From assembly GCA_021823425.1 (NCBI GenBank), contig JAKANX010000061.1:1-6415 (forward strand): a DNA stretch of 6,415 nucleotides, in the 5' to 3' direction. The position numbers and the translations under genes were made by a program. Numbering within the stretch: position 1 is the first letter of the stretch; each line of letters starts with the position of its first letter. This document shows positions 1-4,099 of the stretch, piece by piece. The notes under the pieces were generated by a model that worked only from the letters and a program-made list of their open reading frames with translations, was not told where the DNA came from and did not search any database. The DNA comes from Microcaldota archaeon. Its GTDB lineage: Archaea; Micrarchaeota; Micrarchaeia; Anstonellales; Bilamarchaeaceae.

Positions 1-1
1 C

Positions 2-313
2 GCGTGGGTGCAGAAAAAGCTGGGCAACAGGGGGATATTGAAACTGATGGAGGGCCAAACGGATAGAGCGGCGTATTTCAAGGCGTGCGTCGCGTACGCC
101 GATTCAAAGACGAAAAAGGAGTTCACGGGAATCGTGAAGGGAAAAATCTCGGAAACGGAAAAGGGAAACGGCGGATTCGGCTACGACCCCATATTCGTGC
201 CGGAACACGAGATACAGACGTTCGCGGAAAACGAAACGCTTAAAAACCGTATTTCGCATAGGACTAATGCTTTTACTGCCTTCGCCAGGTGGTATACTAC
301 TTATACCAAATAA
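2..313 (+). CDS. XTP/dITP diphosphatase (HAM1/RdgB family), 5'-truncated
   Basis: C-terminal 103 residues of a non-canonical purine NTP pyrophosphatase, which hydrolyses ITP, dITP and XTP to the monophosphate plus PPi and so keeps deaminated purines out of nucleic acids; it is cytosolic. Seen in the sequence: the family core GNGGFGYDPIFVP at about residues 54-66, TFAE shortly after it, then KNRISHR followed by an aromatic-rich end, FARWYTTYTK. The SHR motif contacts the base in known members. The reading frame is open to the left edge (first whole codon at base 2), so the N-terminal substrate-loop motif and the true start lie outside the window. The internal GTG at base 8 is not a believable start, because about the first half of the family's usual 180-190 residues would be missing. 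It ends 49 bp before rps15; HAM1 next to rps15 is a neighbourhood I recall from other archaea. Family assignment is firm; exact nucleotide preference is by homology. Confidence 0.94.
   Translation, partial: AWVQKKLGNRGILKLMEGQTDRAAYFKACVAYADSKTKKEFTGIVKGKISETEKGNGGFGYDPIFVPEHEIQTFAENETLKNRISHRTNAFTAFARWYTTYTK
291..307 (+). promoter_or_regulatory. Candidate rps15 promoter with a 6-bp inverted repeat
   Basis: GGTATA (291-296) and TATACC (302-307) form a perfect 6-bp inverted repeat around a 5-nt spacer, inside the last codons of the upstream diphosphatase gene. The right arm resembles an archaeal TATA element (CTTATACC). Counting about 25 bp downstream puts transcription start near 328 and gives a leader of about 35 nt before the rps15 ATG. 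The symmetry could be an operator overlapping the TATA box, or chance. The two genes may equally be co-transcribed. No experimental support is available from sequence alone. Confidence 0.35.
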
Positions 314-353
314 AAGCAAGGAAAGACAGGCAAAAAACACGACTATCAGCATC

Positions 354-358
354 GGTGA
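354..358 (+). promoter_or_regulatory. Ribosome binding site of rps15
   Basis: GGTGA lies 4 nt upstream of the ATG at 363 and is complementary to the usual archaeal 16S tail (UCACC). It decides the start: the same frame is open back to an ATG at 267, but that would overlap the diphosphatase gene and add 32 residues unlike any uS15. Confidence 0.8.
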
Positions 359-362
359 ACAA

Positions 363-818
363 ATGGCTAAATTGCACTCAAAAAAGCATGGAAAAAGCGG
401 ACGCAAGAGGCAGAAGGCCAAGGTAAGCCCGAAGTGGGTTGACTACTCTGCCAAGGAAGTGAAGGAGATAATCGCGGACCTCGCAAAGAAGGGGACCGCG
501 CCCACGATGATTGGCGTAATCCTTCGGGACCAGTACGCGGTGCCCGCGGTGAAGCCCATCCTGGGAAAGACGCTCAATGCGTTCCTCGCAGAGGAGAACA
601 TCCTCCCGCAGTACCCGGACGACCTGATTAACCTCATCAGGAAGGCAATCGGGATGAGGAACCACCTCAAGTCCAACAAGGCGGACACGCACGGCAAGGT
701 CAAGCTCCTGCACGTGGAGTCCAAGATACACAGGCTCGTCAAGTTCTACACGAGGAACGGCAGGCTCCCGGCTGACTGGAAATACGATTCCGAGACCGCG
801 GCGCTGCTCGTAAAGTAA
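363..818 (+). CDS. rps15: Small-subunit ribosomal protein uS15, archaeal type
   Basis: 151-residue uS15, which binds the central domain of 16S rRNA early in 30S assembly. The archaeal/eukaryotic version is longer than the roughly 89-residue bacterial one because of an N-terminal extension, seen here as MAKLHSKKHGKSGRKR and the following helix region to about residue 65. The universal core follows, with the conserved stretch HVESKIHRLVKFY and the archaeal-style ending RLPADWKY. Length matches archaeal family members (about 150). The ATG at 363 is chosen for its GGTGA site and because the MA(K/R)xH start is typical. The gene sits 49 bp after the diphosphatase gene and 11 bp before rps3ae, so the two ribosomal genes are almost certainly one transcript. 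Confidence 0.97.
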   Translation: MAKLHSKKHGKSGRKRQKAKVSPKWVDYSAKEVKEIIADLAKKGTAPTMIGVILRDQYAVPAVKPILGKTLNAFLAEENILPQYPDDLINLIRKAIGMRNHLKSNKADTHGKVKLLHVESKIHRLVKFYTRNGRLPADWKYDSETAALLVK

Positions 819-819
819 C

Positions 820-824
820 GGTGA
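820..824 (+). promoter_or_regulatory. Ribosome binding site of rps3ae
   Basis: GGTGA, 5 nt before the ATG at 830. The in-frame GTG at 821 is part of this site, so it should not be taken as the start codon. Confidence 0.8.
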
Positions 825-829
825 TTATC

Positions 830-1429
830 ATGGCAGCAACACCAATCAAGAAAGCCAAGGTAGTGGACAAGTGGAAGAGCAAGCAGTGGTTCACCGTCCT
901 CGCCCCCTCGGCATTTGACACAAAGGAGATAGCCGAGCTCGCGGCGACCGAGGAGGAGAACCTCAAGAACCGCATCCTCTCGCTCAGCCTCGCCGACGTT
1001 ACCGGGCAGCCGTCGCAGAGCGCGATATTCACCTCGCTCAAGTTCAGGATAGGCGACGTGAAGGGCAAGAGCGCGTACACAAAGCTCATCGGCCACGAGA
1101 TTTCGCCCTCCTACATAAGGACGCTCTCTAGGCGCAACCGGTCCATAATCAACGTCGTTTACGACGTCAAGACCAAGGACGACCAGAGCGTGCGCGTGAA
1201 GCTCCTCGCGATAACCGGAAGCGAGGTCTCGCAGAACACGAAGAAGAACATCTACCACGCGATAATGGAGGAGCTCAAGAAGGTTGGCGCGGAATACACG
1301 CTCGACCAGCTCATGCAGGAGGTAATCTTCGGCAAGTTCGCGAGCAAGATTTTCAACCGCCTCAAGCAGATAACCATGATGAGGAGGGTGGAAGTCCGCA
1401 AGAGCGAAGTCAAGGAACAGTTCGCATAA
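830..1429 (+). CDS. rps3ae: Small-subunit ribosomal protein eS1 (S3Ae)
   Basis: 199-residue eS1, a 30S protein shared by archaea and eukaryotes and absent from bacteria, located on the platform near the mRNA exit. The diagnostic N-terminal block KWKSKQWFTVLAPSAFD is at about residues 13-29, followed by NRILSLSLADVTGQ and LKFRIGDVKGKSAYTKLIGHE. The middle holds SYIRTLSRRNRS, the basic segment typical of the family, and the C-terminus ends in a helical, charged tail. About 200 residues is normal for archaeal eS1 (eukaryotic ones are near 260). Start chosen at ATG 830 because a GTG at 821 would consume the ribosome binding site. It is second in a two-gene operon with rps15, and a hairpin overlapping its stop codon probably ends the transcript. 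Confidence 0.97.
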   Translation: MAATPIKKAKVVDKWKSKQWFTVLAPSAFDTKEIAELAATEEENLKNRILSLSLADVTGQPSQSAIFTSLKFRIGDVKGKSAYTKLIGHEISPSYIRTLSRRNRSIINVVYDVKTKDDQSVRVKLLAITGSEVSQNTKKNIYHAIMEELKKVGAEYTLDQLMQEVIFGKFASKIFNRLKQITMMRRVEVRKSEVKEQFA

Positions 1430-1490
1430 AGGGGCGCCCAGGCGCTAATCCGCTTGCCCCTTTATCAAACCCCTTTCTATTTTATTTTCA
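1428..1490 (+). terminator. Probable terminator of the rps15-rps3ae transcript
   Basis: AAAGGGGC at 1428-1435, beginning in the last two bases of the rps3ae stop codon, pairs perfectly with GCCCCTTT at 1456-1463. This makes an 8-bp stem with a 20-nt loop. It is followed by pyrimidine/T-rich DNA (CCCTTTCTATTTTATTTTC, ending near 1489). Archaeal RNA polymerase stops mainly on T-tracts, so the tail at 1474-1489 may matter more than the hairpin. The loop could also fold as GCGCC/GGCGC, which would compete with the long stem. Confidence 0.6.
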
Positions 1491-1498
1491 AACCGGGC

Positions 1499-1525
1499 GT
1501 GCGCGGCACTAAAGTGCCTGCGCAC
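1499..1525. repeat. Strong GC-rich stem-loop upstream of rnp1
   Basis: GTGCGCGGCACT (1499-1510) and AGTGCC-T-GCGCAC (1513-1525) form a 12-bp stem with one bulged T at 1519 and a minimal AA loop (or a 4-nt TAAA loop if the top pair opens). GGC (1496-1498) and GCC (1531-1533) could add a 3-bp foot beyond a small internal loop. It lies in the 164-bp noncoding gap between rps3ae and rnp1. No T-run follows it directly. It could be a second terminator element, a dispersed palindromic repeat, a processed 3' end of the ribosomal mRNA, or part of a small RNA; the sequence does not decide between these. Confidence 0.6.
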
Positions 1526-1532
1526 ACAACGC

Positions 1533-1566
1533 CAAATCCTTCGGATTTGCCCAACCTTTTCTTTTT
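1533..1566 (+). terminator. Second hairpin with T-rich tail
   Basis: CAAATCC (1533-1539) and GGATTTG (1543-1549) form a perfect 7-bp stem closing a TTC loop. It is followed by CCCAACC and then TTTTCTTTTT (1557-1566). The arrangement looks like a plus-strand terminator and may back up the one at the end of rps3ae. The same T-tract runs into the presumed TATA box of rnp1. Confidence 0.5.
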
Positions 1567-1572
1567 ATTAAC
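1562..1572 (+). promoter_or_regulatory. TATA box of rnp1 (leaderless transcript predicted)
   Basis: TTTTTATTAAC is centred about 26-27 bp upstream of the rnp1 ATG at 1594, the usual TATA-to-start distance in archaea. No GGTGA-like site precedes the ATG (the bases there are AATTATATTCC). Together these point to transcription starting at or within a few bases of the ATG. The 9-base core TTTATTAAC recurs exactly at 3955-3963 upstream of ppsA. Confidence 0.5.
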
Positions 1573-1593
1573 TTATTTTCCCAATTATATTCC

Positions 1594-1863
1594 ATGCGCT
1601 CAGCCCACAACCTCAAGGTCCACGAATTGATAGGCCTAGCCGCGCGCATAACCAAGTCCTCGTCGCGCCAGTGGATTGGCCTTGAGGGAAAAGTAATTGA
1701 CGAGACCAAGAACCTGCTCGTGCTCGAAACAAAAAACGGCGAGAAGAGGATTCCAAAGAACTCCTGCACCTTCCTCTTCACTCTGGAAAACGGGGAAAAG
1801 GCCGAATTGGAAGGCAAGGAAATAGCTTTCCGCCCTGAGGAGCGGACGAAAAAGGCGCTCTGA
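1594..1863 (+). CDS. rnp1: RNase P protein component 1 (Rnp1, Rpp29/Pop4 family)
   Basis: 89-residue archaeal homologue of eukaryotic Pop4/Rpp29. It forms a heterodimer with Rpp21 (Rnp4) and assists the RNase P RNA in removing 5' leaders from pre-tRNAs. Seen: the family's HELIGL near residues 10-15, then the Sm-like beta-barrel pattern WIGLEGKVIDETKNLLVLET (about 27-46), RIPKNSCTFLFTL (about 52-64), and the closing GKEIAFRPEERTKK. It is at the short end for archaeal members, missing only the variable tails. The ATG at 1594 is the only sensible start and lacks a ribosome binding site, so translation is probably leaderless. In many archaea rnp1 sits inside the ribosomal uL29-uS17 cluster; here it stands apart with its own promoter. 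Its stop is 2 bp from the stop of the convergent gene. Confidence 0.95.
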   Translation: MRSAHNLKVHELIGLAARITKSSSRQWIGLEGKVIDETKNLLVLETKNGEKRIPKNSCTFLFTLENGEKAELEGKEIAFRPEERTKKAL

Positions 1864-1865
1864 AT

Positions 1866-2732
1866 TCAGGCGTCGTGCTCCAGCCTCTGCGCCCTCGGCA
1901 TCCCGGGCCTCGCCCCCGCCTCCACAAGAATTTCGGCAATCTGCGAATATGCAGGCTCGTTCCTTCTGAACACCCCTCCTGTAAGGTAGAGCGCGTTCAT
2001 GAAGCCCCCGTCGCTAGCGTAATTAACGTATGCGAGCCGCTCATTCTTCGCAATCCCGCTGATGGCCTCGAGCATTAACCTGACTCCCGCCACGCTCCCA
2101 TTGTCCACGAGGTTCATGAGCGCGGTCCTCCTCTCCGCATCCACTGCGAGCACATTCAGCCCGCTCCTGTCTGCGCGAAGCGTGTTCATCGTTCCCAGCT
2201 CGCCGCTCCGCGATGCTTCCAGGAAAGACCTTGTCCTCACGTTCCTGCCAACGACGTGCGCGTACGTCTGGGAAAGGCGCTCGCCAGCCTTCCCATAACC
2301 CATCGCCGTTAGGAACTGCGCCGCATCCGCTATGAAGTCAATCGGCGCATCCTGCGAAACGCCCCTGTGCTTGAGCACCCTCTCGGCTATTGAAATCCCG
2401 AAGCTCAGCATCGCCGAAGCCGCCTTTTTGCCGTCGTTGTCCTCCAAGTAAGCCTCGACTGCGATTATCCCCAGCCTGTGCGTCAAATCTATCTTTCTCG
2501 CAGCGCGCTCCATGTCCCCGGGTTCCTCGTGCAATGCCGCGCACGCGATGAACCCTCCCGCGGCGCTGAACTTCTTCTGCACCGCGGGCGTCACAAGAAT
2601 TTGGCGGGCCGTTTCCAGCGATTTTGAAACCGGCGGGTCGAGTTTCCCGCTGTTGCGGCGCACCTCGTGCTCTATCCTCTCGCACAGTCTGCCCGCCTTG
2701 CCTCCACCCGTGTTTATTACAATGATTTCCAT
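1866..2732 (-). CDS. Uncharacterised helical protein with C-terminal ankyrin-like repeats
   Basis: 288 residues; I do not recognise the whole protein. The C-terminal part looks like degenerate ankyrin repeats. One begins near residue 169 (FLEASRSGELGTMNTL), a clearer one spans about 198-224 (DAERRTALMNLVDNGSVAGVRLMLEA, with the TALM and helix-pair pattern), and a last one spans about 241-276 ending in IAEILVEAGARP. Ankyrin repeats bind partner proteins. Residues about 37-160 are alanine-rich and mostly helical. The N-terminus (MEIIVINTGGGKAG) is a short hydrophobic strand followed by a glycine-rich turn; it lacks the terminal S/T of a Walker A motif, so nucleotide binding should not be assumed. 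No signal peptide or membrane segment is visible, so it is probably cytosolic. ATG at 2732 is preceded on its strand by GAGGGGGGA, a plausible but atypical ribosome site. It is transcribed alone, opposite to both neighbours. Confidence 0.8.
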   Translation of the reverse strand: MEIIVINTGGGKAGRLCERIEHEVRRNSGKLDPPVSKSLETARQILVTPAVQKKFSAAGGFIACAALHEEPGDMERAARKIDLTHRLGIIAVEAYLEDNDGKKAASAMLSFGISIAERVLKHRGVSQDAPIDFIADAAQFLTAMGYGKAGERLSQTYAHVVGRNVRTRSFLEASRSGELGTMNTLRADRSGLNVLAVDAERRTALMNLVDNGSVAGVRLMLEAISGIAKNERLAYVNYASDGGFMNALYLTGGVFRRNEPAYSQIAEILVEAGARPGMPRAQRLEHDA

Positions 2733-2791
2733 GTCCAGTCCCCCCTCTCACGGCATGATTTCCTGTAATCTGTTCATACACGCTCTAACAC

Positions 2792-2800
2792 AATATATAT
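2792..2800 (-). promoter_or_regulatory. Candidate TATA box for the ankyrin-like gene
   Basis: ATATATATT on the minus strand, the most AT-rich spot in the divergent gap. A start about 25 bp downstream falls near 2770 and leaves a leader of about 38 nt, with room for the G-rich ribosome site at 2739-2747. Confidence 0.45.
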
Positions 2801-2840
2801 TCTTTATGTTTATTTTAAAACCGTTTGTTAAATTCCTTTC

Positions 2841-2856
2841 CGAAAACCCTTAAAGA
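2841..2856 (+). promoter_or_regulatory. Candidate BRE/TATA of the creatininase-NAC operon
   Basis: CGAAAACCCTTAAAGA resembles an archaeal BRE (purine-rich CGAAA) followed by a TTAAAG-type TATA element centred near 2852. That would start transcription near 2878, immediately at the GGTGA site, giving a leader of only about 10 nt. TTTTAAAA at 2813-2820 is an alternative, with a leader of about 45 nt. Confidence 0.4.
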
Positions 2857-2876
2857 ACAGGCGGCAACTACTATTC

Positions 2877-2881
2877 GGTGA
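2877..2881 (+). promoter_or_regulatory. Ribosome binding site of the creatininase-family gene
   Basis: GGTGA, 6 nt before the ATG at 2888; supports that start codon. Confidence 0.75.
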
Positions 2882-2887
2882 ATTCAA

Positions 2888-3571
2888 ATGCTTCTTGAGG
2901 ACATGAGCTGGGACGAGGTAAACGCAGTGGCGAAGGACGACAAGACCGTGATACTCGTATTCGGGGCGTTCGAGGCGCACGGCAAGCACCTGCCCCTCAA
3001 GACGGATTATTTCATCCCCTATGAAATAGCCAAGCGGGTTGCGGCAAAGACGGATTCGCTCCTTTTCCCCCCGTTGCAATTGGGATTCTGCTACACCCTC
3101 AGGAGGTTCCCCGGCACCGTTTCGCTCTCTTCGAGCACCCTCGCCTCCGTAGTCTTCGACATATTCTCCGAGCTTATCCGCAACGGATTCACGAAATTCC
3201 TCGTCATCAACGGGCACGGAGGGAACGAGCCCGTGATAAAGAACACGCTCAAGGAAATGAGCGACGACTACGATTTCCGCGCTGCTATAGTCTCGTGGTG
3301 GAACCTCGTTGACGTTGAAACTGGCCACGCGGACGAGAACGAGGCGAGCGTGCTCCTCGCATTGGGCGGAAAATTGAACAAGGAGCCCAAGCAGGAGAAT
3401 TTCTCCTCCTATGAGGGCTACCTAATCCCTGCTCCCGACGACGTTTTCGCCCCTTCGGGATACATAGGAAGCGTGAAGAACATCAGCAAGGAAAAAGGGG
3501 AAAGGCTCGTTTCCCAAGTGGAGGGGAAACTGATTAAAATGATAGGCGCGGATTTGGAATTGAAGAAATAA
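2888..3571 (+). CDS. Creatininase-family metal-dependent amidohydrolase
   Basis: 227 residues. The family hydrolyses linear or cyclic amides with Zn/Fe/Mn; members include creatininase, the mycofactocin peptidase MftE and archaeal ArfB, which deformylates a riboflavin/F420 precursor. Seen: the metal motif GAFEAHGKHLPLKTD at 26-40, giving likely ligands E29, H31 and D40, then NGHGGN at 108-113 with H110 as a further ligand. HADENEAS at 147-154 corresponds to the usual HAGExET/S block, with E150 as a likely metal or acid residue. The Gly of HAGE is Asp149 here. Length is close to archaeal ArfB, so ArfB is a reasonable candidate, but sequence alone does not settle the substrate and no riboflavin gene is adjacent. 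No signal peptide. ATG at 2888 fits the ribosome site. The NAC gene starts 13 bp after its stop, so the two are probably co-transcribed. Confidence 0.9.
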   Translation: MLLEDMSWDEVNAVAKDDKTVILVFGAFEAHGKHLPLKTDYFIPYEIAKRVAAKTDSLLFPPLQLGFCYTLRRFPGTVSLSSSTLASVVFDIFSELIRNGFTKFLVINGHGGNEPVIKNTLKEMSDDYDFRAAIVSWWNLVDVETGHADENEASVLLALGGKLNKEPKQENFSSYEGYLIPAPDDVFAPSGYIGSVKNISKEKGERLVSQVEGKLIKMIGADLELKK

Positions 3572-3574
3572 TTT

Positions 3575-3579
3575 GGTGA
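3575..3579 (+). promoter_or_regulatory. Ribosome binding site of the NAC gene
   Basis: GGTGA, 5 nt before ATG 3585. It rules out the in-frame TTG at 3573 and GTG at 3576, both of which overlap this site. Confidence 0.75.
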
Positions 3580-3584
3580 ACGTT

Positions 3585-3917
3585 ATGATTCCGAACATGA
3601 ATTCAAAACAAATGGAAAAGATGATGGCGCAGATGGGCATAAAGTCCAGGCACCTCAACGCCACCCGCGTGATAATAGAGACGGACGGGGAGAAAGTAGT
3701 CGTTTCCGAGCCGCAGGTGGTTGAAATAACCATGCAGGGCCAGAAGTCCTTCCAGATTTCCGGCAAGGTGAGCACCGAGGCTACGGTGAAGGAGGAGGAC
3801 GTGAAAATGGTGATGGAGCAGGCGCACTGCACCGAGGCGCAGGCAAAGGAGGCGCTCGCAAAATCCAACGGCGACATCGCGCAGGCGATAATGGAGCTCG
3901 GGGACGGCGGAGAATAG
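3585..3917 (+). CDS. nac: Nascent polypeptide-associated complex protein (archaeal NAC, alpha-type)
   Basis: 110 residues. Archaeal NAC is a homodimer that binds ribosomes at the exit tunnel and contacts emerging chains. Seen: the typical start MIPNMNSKQMEKMMAQMGIK, with the methionine-rich helix and MGIK that open archaeal NAC proteins. The NAC beta-barrel domain follows at about 26-62 (VVVSEPQVVEITMQGQKSFQISG). A C-terminal UBA domain lies at about 70-106, with EEDVKMVMEQAHCTEAQAKEAL and NGDIAQAIMEL. Length is normal for the archaeal family (about 100-125). ATG 3585 is chosen over the upstream TTG and GTG because those fall in the GGTGA site and because the protein then starts as its relatives do. 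Second gene of a pair with the creatininase-family gene. The ending is acidic and intact. Confidence 0.96.
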   Translation: MIPNMNSKQMEKMMAQMGIKSRHLNATRVIIETDGEKVVVSEPQVVEITMQGQKSFQISGKVSTEATVKEEDVKMVMEQAHCTEAQAKEALAKSNGDIAQAIMELGDGGE

Positions 3918-3920
3918 CGT

Positions 3921-3938
3921 CCATTTCCCATTTTCTCA
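3921..3938 (+). terminator. Weak pyrimidine tract after NAC
   Basis: CCATTTCCCATTTTCTCA follows the NAC stop by a few bases. There is no hairpin. It might serve as a T-tract terminator, but the longest T run is only four. Confidence 0.25.
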
Positions 3939-3953
3939 AACACCCTCCAAATT

Positions 3954-3963
3954 CTTTATTAAC
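3954..3963 (+). promoter_or_regulatory. Candidate TATA box of ppsA
   Basis: CTTTATTAAC shares the 9-base TTTATTAAC with the rnp1 promoter. Applying the same spacing puts transcription start near 3985 and gives a leader of about 115 nt before the preferred ppsA start. That start point lies downstream of the alternative ATG at 3974. Confidence 0.45.
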
Positions 3964-4024
3964 CTTGTCATAGATGTATAGCCAATTCTCAAAGGCCCGG
4001 ATAGTGGGAGGGCTAAGCGTTTTC

Positions 4025-4057
4025 GGTTTAGGGTTTCCAGTTCCGAAACCCGAAACC
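4025..4057 (+). promoter_or_regulatory. Stem-loop in the ppsA leader
   Basis: GGGTTTC (4031-4037) pairs with GAAACCC (4045-4051) around a 7-nt loop, and GGTTT (4025-4029) continues the stem with AAACC (4053-4057) across one A/G mismatch: 12 pairs in all. Because GAAACCC occurs again at 4052-4058, the left arm can slip to a second register. It could affect ppsA expression, but no known riboswitch pattern is recognisable. Confidence 0.5.
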
Positions 4058-4063
4058 CGAAAC
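4043..4063 (+). repeat. Three tandem copies of CCGAAAC
   Basis: Perfect heptad repeat (4043-4049, 4050-4056, 4057-4063) in the noncoding gap before ppsA. It forms the right arm of the leader stem-loop. Such a run is prone to copy-number change by slippage. Confidence 0.85.
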
Positions 4064-4090
4064 AGGGAACGGTCAATTATCAACATTTTG

Positions 4091-4095
4091 GGTGA
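4091..4095 (+). promoter_or_regulatory. Ribosome binding site of ppsA
   Basis: GGTGA, 4 nt before the TTG at 4100, the same spacing as for rps15. It supports a TTG start for ppsA over an in-frame ATG at 3974 that has no such site. Confidence 0.65.
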
Positions 4096-4099
4096 GCCC

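Noticed and set aside
746..1258. 170-codon minus-strand open frame over rps15/rps3ae
   Set aside because: It overlaps two conserved ribosomal protein genes and has a shadow-like composition.
2509..2732. Walker A-like N-terminus (NTGGGKAG) in the ankyrin-like protein
   Set aside because: A P-loop needs GxxxxGK[ST]; here the lysine is followed by Ala, and no Walker B partner is evident.
2338..2853. Open frames on both strands across the 5' part of the ankyrin-like gene and the divergent gap
   Set aside because: The minus-strand frame is a low-complexity Arg/Gly-rich frame shift of the chosen gene. The plus-strand one reads antisense to it and through the promoters. The chosen frame (1866-2732) alone shows repeat structure and normal composition.
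2733..2887. Box C/D small RNA in the divergent gap (ATGATT as a C box)
   Set aside because: No matching D box or D'/C' pair at usable spacing on either strand; the AT-rich promoter elements account for the region.
4025..4063. Plant telomere-like GGTTTAGGGTTT and CCGAAAC repeats
   Set aside because: Fewer than two telomere-type units, inside an archaeal intergenic region; resemblance is chance.
4043..4063. CRISPR-like repeat
   Set aside because: Seven-base units without spacers and no cas genes; a simple tandem repeat only.
3994..4070. Possible tRNA before ppsA, from a GCCCGGATAGTGGGAG string
   Set aside because: No matching 3' acceptor strand, no GGTTCGANTCC T-loop and no anticodon arm; the later pairing is explained by the leader hairpin.
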